In this document: piece by piece, positions 1 to 5,975 of the stretch
Layout of the letters: the number at the start of each line of letters is the position of its first letter
Position numbering within the stretch: the first letter of the stretch is position 1
Assembly: GCA_900770195.1 (NCBI GenBank)
Contig: CAAGJI010000086.1
Location: forward strand, 1-8,662
From: Oscillospiraceae bacterium
GTDB taxonomy: Bacteria > Bacillota > Clostridia > Oscillospirales > Ruminococcaceae
Reading direction: 5' to 3'
Length of the DNA: 8,662 nucleotides
Translations under genes and position numbers: made by a program
The notes under the pieces: model-generated
Told to the model about the DNA's origin: nothing
Database searches by the model: none
What the model saw: only the letters and a program-made list of their open reading frames with translations

Positions 1-42
1 CAGTCACTTTAGATGTGATTTTAATTGAATTTGTAAGCAAAA

Positions 43-96
43 TTAACCTCTCCGAGCGACTACGTCGCCCACCTCTCCTTAAAAGGAGAGGCTTAA
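43..96. repeat. Small inverted-repeat intergenic element with two competing hairpins
   Basis: Outer arms TTAACCTCTCC (43-53) and GGAGAGGCTTAA (85-96) are inverted repeats with one bulged base. Inside lies a GCGAC-TAC-GTCGC hairpin (56-68) and a second CCTCTCCTT (72-80) that pairs perfectly with AAGGAGAGG (83-91). The right arm can therefore pair with either of two left arms, so two folds exclude each other. A looser outer inverted repeat is also present: GTGATTTT then AATTG at 15-27 against CAATT then AAAATCAC at 119-135, with four extra bases on the right. There is no T-run after the hairpin on the + strand, so it is not an obvious terminator. The layout resembles small dispersed palindromic elements seen between genes in gut Firmicutes; copy number cannot be judged from one window. 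Confidence 0.55.
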
Positions 97-135
97 ATCT
101 GAAAATTGATTTCCGTGACAATTAAAAAAAATCAC

Positions 136-164
136 TTTACAAAAAGGCGAAAATGTGGTATAAT
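136..164 (+). promoter_or_regulatory. metG promoter, extended -10 sigma-A type
   Basis: TTTACA (136-141) is followed by a 17-bp spacer and TATAAT (159-164). A TG dinucleotide one base before the -10 box (156-157) makes it an extended -10 promoter. Transcription would start near 171, leaving a leader of about 38 nt with the ribosome-binding site AGGGGAGG at 191-198, ten bases before the ATG. This leader is too short for a T-box or SAM riboswitch. The -35 box begins directly after the right edge of the looser inverted repeat at 119-135. Confidence 0.85.
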
Positions 165-208
165 AAAATATAAATCAGTTTATTACTCATAGGGGAGGAA
201 ATAATATA

Positions 209-2155
209 ATGTCAGAAAAATTTTACATAACCACACCTATATATTATCCGTCAGGTAATCCGCATATAGGACACTGTTATACAACAGTTGCTTGCGATTC
301 AATCGCAAGATACAGACGTACGCAGGGCAGAGATGTAATGTTCCTTACAGGTACAGATGAACATGGTCTTAAAATAGAACAGAAAGCAGCTGAAAAAGGC
401 GTTACTCCAAAAGAATATGTTGATGAAGTTGTTAAAACATTCAAAAAATTATGGAGCTTTATGAACATAAGCTATGACAGATACATAAGAACAACAGATG
501 ATTTTCACGTTGAAGCAGTTCAGAAAATTTTCAAAGACCTTTATGACAAGGGTTATATCTACAAAGGTGAATATAAAGGAAAGTATTGTACACCTTGTGA
601 AAGTTTCTGGACAGAGTCACAGCTTGATGAAAACGGTTGCTGTCCTGAATGTCACAGAGAAGTAACAGAAGCAAAAGAAGAAGCATATTTCTTTAAAATG
701 TCACCATTTGCAGACAGAATTGAAAAGCTTTTAACTGAAACAGATTATCTTCAGCCAAAAACAAGAGCGGTTGAACTTGTAAATAATTTTATAAAGCCTG
801 GTCTTGAAGATTTATGTGTTTCAAGAACAACTTTTAAATGGGGTATTCCTGTTACATTTGATGAAAAGCACGTTATTTATGTATGGATTGATGCACTTTC
901 AAACTACATAACAGCACTTGGATATGCAAATAATGCACATAACGATTTTGAAAAATACTGGCCTGCTGATGTACATATGGTTGCAAAGGATATTATGCGA
1001 TTCCACGCAATTATATGGCCTGCAATGCTTATGGCACTTGATTTGCCTCTGCCAAAACATCTTGCAGTTCACGGCTGGATAACATTCAACGGACAGAAAA
1101 TGTCTAAATCTCTCGGAAACGTTGTTGACCCATTTATTCTTGGTGAAAGATATGGTGCAGATGCAATAAGATATCATATTTTAAGAGAAATGGCACTCGG
1201 TGCGGACAGTTCATTCTCAAATGAAATTATGATAAACAGAATAAATTCAGACCTTGCAAACGGACTTGGAAATCTCGTTTCAAGAACAGTTGCAATGGTT
1301 TCAAAATATTTTGGCGGAACACTTCCATCAGAACGTGAAGCAGGTGAGTTTGATGATGAACTTATAAAGGAAGCAACAGAACTCACAGCAAAAGTTGATG
1401 ACTTTATGGACAAAACTCAGCTTAACAATGCACTTGCTGAAATATTTAAACTTGTTTCAAGAGCGAATAAATATATAGATGAAACAGCACCTTGGGTTCT
1501 TGGAAAAGATGAAACAAAGAAAGCAAGACTTGCATCTGTTCTTTATAACCTTCTTGAAACAATCAGAATTATATCAACACTTCTTGCATCATTTATGCCT
1601 ACAACAATGCCAAAGGTATGGCAGCAGATAGGTGCAAAAGAAAGCGATGTAACATATGAAAATTCAAAGAAGTTCGGCGTTCTTCCACAGGATGTAACAG
1701 TTGAAAGAGGAGAAATCATTTTCCCACGTATTGATGTTGACAAGGAAATTGACGAACTCAACAAGATAATAGGAAGCAAGGCAGAACCTGAAAAGGAAGA
1801 AGAAAAATATGAACCTGCACCTCTTGCTGATGAAATCGGAATTGAAACATTTGCTGCGACTGAACTCAGATGTGCAAAAGTTGTTGAATGTGAAAAGGTT
1901 AAAAAATCAAAGAAACTTTTAAGACTTCAGCTTGATGACGGTTTCGGCGGCAGACAGGTCGTTTCAGGAATTGCACCTTGGTACAAACCTGAAGACCTTA
2001 TCGGAAAGAAAATAATTCTTGTTGCAAATCTTAAACCTGCGAAACTTTGTGGAGTTGAAAGCTGCGGTATGATTTGTGCAACAGATCTCCCTGATGGAAC
2101 TGTAAAGGTTATTTTCCTCGACGATGATATTCCTTGCGGTGCTAAGCTTAGATAA
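209..2155 (+). CDS. metG: Methionyl-tRNA synthetase with C-terminal tRNA-binding domain
   Basis: This cytoplasmic class I aminoacyl-tRNA synthetase joins methionine to tRNA-Met using ATP, for both initiation and elongation. The 648-residue product shows the HIGH signature at 19-22 and KMSKS at 297-301, which bind ATP in the Rossmann catalytic domain. Two CxxC pairs (C127/C130 and C145/C148) form the zinc knuckle inserted in the connective peptide. The helical anticodon-binding domain covers about 340-520 and includes the conserved stretch ending TAPW near 429. A charged linker (about 522-540) leads to a Trbp111/EMAPII-like OB-fold tRNA-binding domain at about 545-648, which in this family mediates dimerisation. 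Length and domain order match the full-length bacterial form found in Firmicutes such as B. subtilis MetS. The ATG at 209 follows a strong ribosome-binding site. Gln is encoded almost only by CAG, as expected of a well-expressed gene. It appears to be transcribed alone. Confidence 0.97.
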   Translation: MSEKFYITTPIYYPSGNPHIGHCYTTVACDSIARYRRTQGRDVMFLTGTDEHGLKIEQKAAEKGVTPKEYVDEVVKTFKKLWSFMNISYDRYIRTTDDFHVEAVQKIFKDLYDKGYIYKGEYKGKYCTPCESFWTESQLDENGCCPECHREVTEAKEEAYFFKMSPFADRIEKLLTETDYLQPKTRAVELVNNFIKPGLEDLCVSRTTFKWGIPVTFDEKHVIYVWIDALSNYITALGYANNAHNDFEKYWPADVHMVAKDIMRFHAIIWPAMLMALDLPLPKHLAVHGWITFNGQKMSKSLGNVVDPFILGERYGADAIRYHILREMALGADSSFSNEIMINRINSDLANGLGNLVSRTVAMVSKYFGGTLPSEREAGEFDDELIKEATELTAKVDDFMDKTQLNNALAEIFKLVSRANKYIDETAPWVLGKDETKKARLASVLYNLLETIRIISTLLASFMPTTMPKVWQQIGAKESDVTYENSKKFGVLPQDVTVERGEIIFPRIDVDKEIDELNKIIGSKAEPEKEEEKYEPAPLADEIGIETFAATELRCAKVVECEKVKKSKKLLRLQLDDGFGGRQVVSGIAPWYKPEDLIGKKIILVANLKPAKLCGVESCGMICATDLPDGTVKVIFLDDDIPCGAKLR

Positions 2156-2165
2156 TAATAAACCT

Positions 2166-2200
2166 AATAAACCGCCTGTTTAAAAAACAGGCGGTTTATT
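2166..2200. terminator. Bidirectional intrinsic terminator between convergent metG and the TetR gene
   Basis: AATAAACCGCCTGTTT (2166-2181) and its exact complement at 2185-2200 make a 16-bp perfect stem with a 3-nt loop. The right side runs into TTTATTTTA, giving a T-rich tail for transcripts from metG. On the other strand the stem is followed by TTATTAGGTTTATT, a weaker U-rich tail. The stop codon of the convergent TetR gene (2201-2203) touches the base of the stem, so one hairpin very probably serves both genes. Confidence 0.9.
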
Positions 2201-2812
2201 TTATCCTATGACGCTAAGTGCTGAGCTGCTTTTTATAAGGTCCACGAAAAGTTTTGCCATATGTTCGGCATCTGAATTTACGTAAGTTTTTTCATCGTTA
2301 AGCCAATGCTGAACAAGACCGATACAACCCGCAACGAAATAACTTTCAACAAGTTCAAGGTCGGTATCTGAATATTTTTTAGATGCGACACGAGTCAGGA
2401 TATACTGTATTCTGTCCGAAACAATTTTGCTTATTTTGTTGACAAATTTAATATCGCCGTTGTGACCGAGTAACGCTCTGCAAATTGTTCTGTTTTCAAG
2501 AAGCAGATTGAAAATACTTTTCATAATTTTCAAAAATTCTTCTTCCTGACTTGCTGTGGAAATAATGTTAGGATTGACTTTCGGGCCAAGTGCATCAGTA
2601 AACTTTTCAATCAAGTCATTTTCAATATGTTCAATCATATCATAAATATCCTGATAATGCAGGTAAAAAGTCGAACGGTTTATATCAACAATATCTGCGA
2701 GTTCACGGACTGTAATATCATTTATACTTTTTGTTTCCATTAATTTTGTCAGACCATCAAGAAGCTGTTTTTCAGTTTTTCTTATACGTCTGTCTTTTTT
2801 TTCGTTATTCAT
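2201..2812 (-). CDS. TetR-family transcriptional regulator, divergent to yhgE/pip gene
   Basis: This is a predicted one-component DNA-binding repressor of 203 residues, the usual TetR length. The N-terminal helix-turn-helix lies at about 30-53, with the typical ITVRELADIVDINRSTFYLHY segment split over turn and recognition helix; the Ser-Thr-Phe-Tyr-x-His-Tyr core (47-53) is characteristic. The rest is an all-helical ligand-binding and dimerisation domain ending in an FxxxGxxGxxxxWL pattern (159-171), common in regulators next to YhgE-type genes. The start is the ATG at 2810-2812 because AAGGGAGA lies seven bases upstream; an in-frame TTG eight codons earlier has no comparable site and would place the ribosome-binding site inside the gene. 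Divergent TetR-yhgE pairs are known, for example B. subtilis yhgD-yhgE, so control of the neighbour and of itself is the likely role. The inducing ligand cannot be read from the sequence. Confidence 0.9.
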   Translation of the reverse strand: MNNEKKDRRIRKTEKQLLDGLTKLMETKSINDITVRELADIVDINRSTFYLHYQDIYDMIEHIENDLIEKFTDALGPKVNPNIISTASQEEEFLKIMKSIFNLLLENRTICRALLGHNGDIKFVNKISKIVSDRIQYILTRVASKKYSDTDLELVESYFVAGCIGLVQHWLNDEKTYVNSDAEHMAKLFVDLIKSSSALSVIG

Positions 2813-2866
2813 TATAAAATCTCCCTTACTACGCAACGCTTTTAAGTAATATGTTGCTTATTTAAC

Positions 2867-2894
2867 AATTTCAAATAAAGTAATGCTTGAAATT
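2867..2894 (-). promoter_or_regulatory. Hairpin in the leader of the TetR mRNA
   Basis: AATTTCAA (2867-2874) and TTGAAATT (2887-2894) form an 8-bp inverted repeat with a 12-base loop inside the predicted leader of about 89 nt. The right arm includes the -35 box of the opposite promoter, so the symmetry may be incidental or a secondary protein-binding site. No T-run follows. A role is not established. Confidence 0.3.
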
Positions 2895-2915
2895 ACTCTA
2901 CAAATATATTATAAT
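2887..2915 (+). promoter_or_regulatory. Predicted promoter of the yhgE/pip gene
   Basis: TTGAAA (2887-2892), a 17-bp spacer and a perfect TATAAT (2910-2915) face the membrane-protein gene. The start point would be near 2922, giving a leader of about 142 nt. The -10 box lies in the middle of the 22-bp palindrome and overlaps the -10 box of the opposing promoter. A TTGACA at 2969-2974 lies closer to the gene but has no good -10 at 16-18 bp, so this upstream promoter is preferred. Confidence 0.65.
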
Positions 2916-2922
2916 ATATTTG
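2901..2922. promoter_or_regulatory. Perfect 22-bp palindrome, predicted TetR operator
   Basis: CAAATATATT (2901-2910), a central AT, and AATATATTTG (2913-2922) form a perfect palindrome. It covers the -10 boxes of both divergent promoters, exactly where a dimeric TetR-type repressor would block both. The half-site core CAAATATA recurs once at 3002-3009, between this site and the yhgE/pip start. The AT-only composition lowers the surprise of a palindrome, but 11 matched pairs at the symmetry centre of two promoters is unlikely to be chance. Binding by the adjacent regulator is inferred. Confidence 0.7.
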
Positions 2923-2936
2923 TGCTTAAAAGTCAA
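2908..2936 (-). promoter_or_regulatory. Predicted promoter of the TetR regulator gene
   Basis: On the minus strand TTGACT (2936-2931) is followed by 17 bp and a perfect TATAAT (2913-2908). The start point would be near 2901, giving a leader of about 89 nt before the ATG. The two opposing -35 boxes sit at mirror positions around 2911.5, so the whole 50-bp block from 2887 to 2936 is dyad-symmetric and the gene is probably autoregulated. Confidence 0.75.
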
Positions 2937-3021
2937 CAGTTTTCTATTATTTGAAAAAAGTTTTTTATTTGACAAAGTTCAAAAAATATAGTGATGTTTA
3001 CCAAATATACAATACTGTTGA
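2933..3021. repeat. Separated inverted repeat in the yhgE/pip leader
   Basis: TCAACAGT (2933-2940) and ACTGTTGA (3014-3021) are exact complements separated by 73 bp. The left copy overlaps the -35 box of the TetR promoter; the right copy lies about 43 bases before the yhgE/pip ATG. It could be a pair of protein-binding half-sites, a long-range stem in the leader RNA, or chance in AT-rich DNA. Confidence 0.3.
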
Positions 3022-3063
3022 TATTATGAATAAAATGTATGCACAGAAAGGAAAATTGAGATT

Positions 3064-5811
3064 ATGCTGAGAAGTTTCAGAAAATGGTTCAACAAGCATT
3101 TTAAACTCATTGCAGGAATAGCGGTTTGTACAATCCCAACGATATACACGGTTCTGTTCCTTGGTTCAATGTGGGACCCGTATGGTAATGTAAAAAATCT
3201 TCCGGTTGCAGTTGTAAATAATGATAAGTCAGTTATTTATAACGACAAAGAACTTGCAGTCGGTGATGATCTTGTTGATAATTTAAAAGACAATGATTCG
3301 CTTGCTTTTAATTTTGTAGACAGCGAACAGGCAGAAAACGGATTGAAAAACGGTACTTATTATATGGTAATAACGATTCCGTCCGATTTTTCAGAAAACG
3401 CCTCAACACTTATGGATGACGAACCTAAGAAAATGCAGCTTGACTATCAGACAAATCCGGGTTCAAATTACATTGCTTCAAAGATGAGTCAGACAGCAAT
3501 GGAAAAAATCAAGAATACTGTTGCAGCGAGTGTAACAGAATCCTATAGCGAAACAATTTTTGATAATATAAAAACAATAGGCGACGGTATGAGTGATGCC
3601 GCTGACGGTTCAGGAGAACTTTATGATGGTTCTGTTGACCTTGTAGACGGCAGTAAGACAGTCAGCGAGGGTATACAGAAACTTGCCGACAGCACACTTA
3701 CTTTTAAAGATGGTGCAGATACTCTTGAAGAAGGTCTTGTAACATACACAAACGGAGTAAATTCTGTTAATGATGGTGCAATGCAGCTTTCAAGCGGTAT
3801 TGGACAGCTTTCAGCAGGTACAGCTTCACTTTCAAGCGGTGCAGACCAGCTTCTTTCAGGAAGTAAGTCACTTAAAAACGGTGTAGATGCCTACACGGGC
3901 GGTGTTAAGTCAGCATATGATGGTGCAGGACAGCTTAATTCAAACAGCGAAGCACTTGTTTCAGGAGTTGACACAGTTTCAAAGGGTGCAACTCAGCTTT
4001 CACAGGGAAGCGGTGCAGTTCTTGACGGATTAAATCAGGTATCTGATTCAATCGGTGCAAGTATGAGTGCGGACAGTCAGAAACAGATACAGCAGGTTTC
4101 ATCAGGTCTTACACAGCTTAATGACGGAATTCAGCAGCTTAATTATCAGGTTCAGAATGCAGATGTTTCAATAGATACATCGGAACTTGAAAATTCTGTA
4201 ACAAGTGGTCTTACAAACATAGGACAAAGCACACAGGATGCAGCTGCACAGCTTCAGTCGCTTCAGGCGGCAGTTCAGACACTTGCTTCATCAGAAGCAT
4301 TTCAGTTGCTTTCACCTGAAGAACAGGGTGCGATAATGTCACAGATTTCAGCTCCTATGACATCACTTGCAGCAGATTTACAGACAATAGGTGATAATAC
4401 AACAAGCGTTGCGGACAGTTTCCAGAATTCAGGATTAAGCGAAGCGGCTGATTCACTCGGTTCAACTTTCTCAACATTGCAGTATTCAGTTTCACAAATT
4501 GCTTCAAATTCAAATGTTTTGCTTCCTGGTGCAAATCAGGCAATATCAAGTCTTTCAGGCGGTTTAACAGAAGTTAAATCAGCACTTGACAGAACAGGAA
4601 ATACAGCTTCAGATATGGGGCTTATCCAAGGTATGCAGCAGGTTGATTCCGGTATTACACAGCTTGATAACGGTATAAGCGGAAAAGGCGGACTTAAAGA
4701 AGGCGTTGAATCTTATACAGGCGGTGTATCAACACTTTATGCAGGACTTGCGGAACTTGCAGGAAATTCAGCAACACTTTCAGATGGTGCAACACAGCTT
4801 AGTGATGGCATATCAAGTCTTTCATCAAGCGTACCAACTTTAACAGATGCAATATCACAACTCAGAAGCGGTTCAATGACACTTTCAAATGGTACAAATG
4901 AACTTGTTTCAAACAATTCACAGCTTCTTGGCGGTATGAATCAGCTTACATCAGGAGCAGGTCAGCTTCACGATGGAGCAGTTACATTGAATACAGGTTA
5001 TGCTGATTTAGACAGCGGTATAAATACACTTTCAGACGGTGCAAAAACACTTTACGATTCAGTTTCAGACGGTGCGGAAGAAGTAAACGATATTTCAGCA
5101 ACAGACAAGACATATGATATGATGTCTGACCCTGTTGAAGCAAATGAAACACAGATAACAAAAGTAGACACAAACGGTGATGCAATGTCAGCATATATGA
5201 TGTCTGTTGCCCTTTGGGTAGGCGGTCTTGCGTATTGTTTGATATTCCAGCCGGAAGATACAATAGCAAAAGGCAGAAAGAAAGGCTATTCAGCAATGAA
5301 GAGTTGGCTTTCAGAAGTTCCAAGACTTATAGGAATAGCACTTCTTCAGGCAATTCTTATGATAACAATGCTTTGTGCAATTGATGGATTTGACCCTGTT
5401 AAATCAGGAAAAATTCTTATGTTTGCTTGCCTTACAGCACTTGCATTTATGTCACTTGAATATACACTTAATATGCTTTTCGGAAAAGTCGGAAGTTATG
5501 TTCTTCTTGTGTTTATGTGCTTGCAGCTTAGCGGTAGTGCGGGAACATATCCACTTGACCTCTCAGGCAGCTTCTACAAGGCAATAAATCCGTTTATGCC
5601 GTTCACATACACAGTTCACGCATTCAGAGCAACAACATCAGGTGCTGATGTAAGCATTGCAGGAGATGTTGCAGTTCTTGTTTGTATCCTCGTTGCATTT
5701 ACATTGTTTACTCTTGCAGGAATAACAGTAAAAGCAAGAAATCTTGAACTCGATGAACTTGAAGAAATGGAAGAATCTAAAAAGAAAACAAATAAAATTG
5801 CAGAAGCCTGA
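3064..5811 (+). CDS. YhgE/Pip-family membrane protein (phage-infection-protein-like)
   Basis: The 915-residue product has the YhgE/Pip architecture. A short basic N-terminus leads to a membrane segment (about 15-36) followed by the typical extracellular start MWDPYGN...LPVAVVNND (36-54). A large extracellular region (about 40-705) precedes about five membrane segments (708-728, 753-774, 784-803, 809-825, 866-887) of ABC-2-permease-like type, with the NPFMPFTYTVHAFR motif at 842-855. The tail is charged and cytosolic. Relatives include Lactococcus Pip and B. subtilis YueB, receptors for phages c2 and SPP1, and YueB/EsaA proteins belong to type VII secretion systems; the native role of stand-alone YhgE proteins is unsettled. 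Most of the extracellular part is heptads ending in Gly (183-329 and 548-666). The ATG follows AAAGGA at 3047-3052, eleven bases away. No type VII secretion partner genes are visible nearby. The divergent TetR gene is the likely regulator. Confidence 0.92.
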   Translation: MLRSFRKWFNKHFKLIAGIAVCTIPTIYTVLFLGSMWDPYGNVKNLPVAVVNNDKSVIYNDKELAVGDDLVDNLKDNDSLAFNFVDSEQAENGLKNGTYYMVITIPSDFSENASTLMDDEPKKMQLDYQTNPGSNYIASKMSQTAMEKIKNTVAASVTESYSETIFDNIKTIGDGMSDAADGSGELYDGSVDLVDGSKTVSEGIQKLADSTLTFKDGADTLEEGLVTYTNGVNSVNDGAMQLSSGIGQLSAGTASLSSGADQLLSGSKSLKNGVDAYTGGVKSAYDGAGQLNSNSEALVSGVDTVSKGATQLSQGSGAVLDGLNQVSDSIGASMSADSQKQIQQVSSGLTQLNDGIQQLNYQVQNADVSIDTSELENSVTSGLTNIGQSTQDAAAQLQSLQAAVQTLASSEAFQLLSPEEQGAIMSQISAPMTSLAADLQTIGDNTTSVADSFQNSGLSEAADSLGSTFSTLQYSVSQIASNSNVLLPGANQAISSLSGGLTEVKSALDRTGNTASDMGLIQGMQQVDSGITQLDNGISGKGGLKEGVESYTGGVSTLYAGLAELAGNSATLSDGATQLSDGISSLSSSVPTLTDAISQLRSGSMTLSNGTNELVSNNSQLLGGMNQLTSGAGQLHDGAVTLNTGYADLDSGINTLSDGAKTLYDSVSDGAEEVNDISATDKTYDMMSDPVEANETQITKVDTNGDAMSAYMMSVALWVGGLAYCLIFQPEDTIAKGRKKGYSAMKSWLSEVPRLIGIALLQAILMITMLCAIDGFDPVKSGKILMFACLTALAFMSLEYTLNMLFGKVGSYVLLVFMCLQLSGSAGTYPLDLSGSFYKAINPFMPFTYTVHAFRATTSGADVSIAGDVAVLVCILVAFTLFTLAGITVKARNLELDELEEMEESKKKTNKIAEA
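3610..4050 (+). repeat. Gly-punctuated heptad repeats, block 1 (21 units)
   Basis: Residues 183-329 of the YhgE/Pip protein divide without gaps into 21 seven-residue units of the form xxxLx[DSN]G; examples are SVDLVDG, ADTLEEG, IGQLSAG and ATQLSQG. Leu, Val or another hydrophobic residue holds position 4 and Gly position 7 in most units. A higher period is visible: the YTNG unit at 225-231 and the YTGG unit at 274-280 are 49 residues (seven heptads) apart, and the units after each align. A repetitive extended or coiled extracellular stalk is inferred. Confidence 0.8.
4705..5061 (+). repeat. Gly-punctuated heptad repeats, block 2 (17 units)
   Basis: Residues 548-666 of the same protein form 17 continuous heptads of the same pattern, for example VESYTGG, ATQLSDG, SMTLSNG, MNQLTSG and INTLSDG. 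The first unit is of the YTGG type that also opens the 49-residue units of block 1. Two further units (524-537) precede it, separated by a three-residue insertion. Between the blocks, about 330-520, the sequence is Gln/Ser/Ala-rich and probably helical, with a short out-of-phase heptad run at 342-362. Confidence 0.8.
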
Positions 5812-5822
5812 AAAATAAGAAT

Positions 5823-5868
5823 AAAATGAGAACAGTCGGAAACGACTGTTCTCATTTTTTTTTTTTTT
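5823..5868 (+). terminator. Strong intrinsic terminator after yhgE/pip gene
   Basis: AAAATGAGAACAGTCG (5823-5838) pairs perfectly with 5843-5858 around a GAAA tetraloop, giving up to 16 bp, with the outermost pairs merging into the T-run. The run has 14 T residues (5855-5868). It begins 11 bases after the stop codon and isolates the yhgE/pip unit from the protease operon. Confidence 0.95.
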
Positions 5869-5879
5869 GTAAATTCATC

Positions 5880-5908
5880 TTGACATTTTATAATAGATGT
5901 TGTATAAT
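5880..5908 (+). promoter_or_regulatory. Consensus sigma-A promoter of the protease operon
   Basis: A perfect TTGACA (5880-5885), 17-bp spacer and perfect TATAAT (5903-5908) lie just after the upstream terminator. Transcription would start near 5915, leaving a leader of about 60 nt that begins with a small CCAAT-AAA-ATTGG hairpin (5918-5930). The ribosome-binding site of the first gene is only moderate (GAAAGG, 5959-5964, eleven bases from the ATG). No operator is apparent. Confidence 0.9.
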
Positions 5909-5975
5909 ATGGTTAAACCAATAAAATTGGCGAGAAAAAGAAAGTATATTAAATTTTTGAAAGGTTGTGGTTTAG

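Noticed and set aside
1..208. A T-box or SAM riboswitch upstream of metG.
   Set aside because: The promoter at 136-164 leaves a leader of about 38 nt, with no T-box sequence, no antiterminator and no terminator hairpin.
2813..2836. A longer TetR protein starting at a TTG eight codons upstream.
   Set aside because: The strong AAGGGAGA site is correctly placed for the ATG at 2812, and would lie inside the longer reading frame.
2969..2992. A perfect TTGACA (2969-2974) with TATAGT (2987-2992) as a closer promoter for the yhgE/pip gene.
   Set aside because: The spacer is only 12 bp, and no good -10 box lies at 16-18 bp (the best there matches three of six bases). The promoter at 2887-2915 fits far better.
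3610..5061. A CRISPR array or DNA tandem repeat in the repetitive stretch.
   Set aside because: The repetition is at protein level with variable codons inside one intact reading frame; there are no identical direct repeats with unique spacers.
3064..5811. A type VII secretion (EsaA/YueB) component.
   Set aside because: The fold family is related, but no WXG100, EssC, EsaB or LXG genes are present in the window and the divergent TetR gene points to the stand-alone YhgE class.
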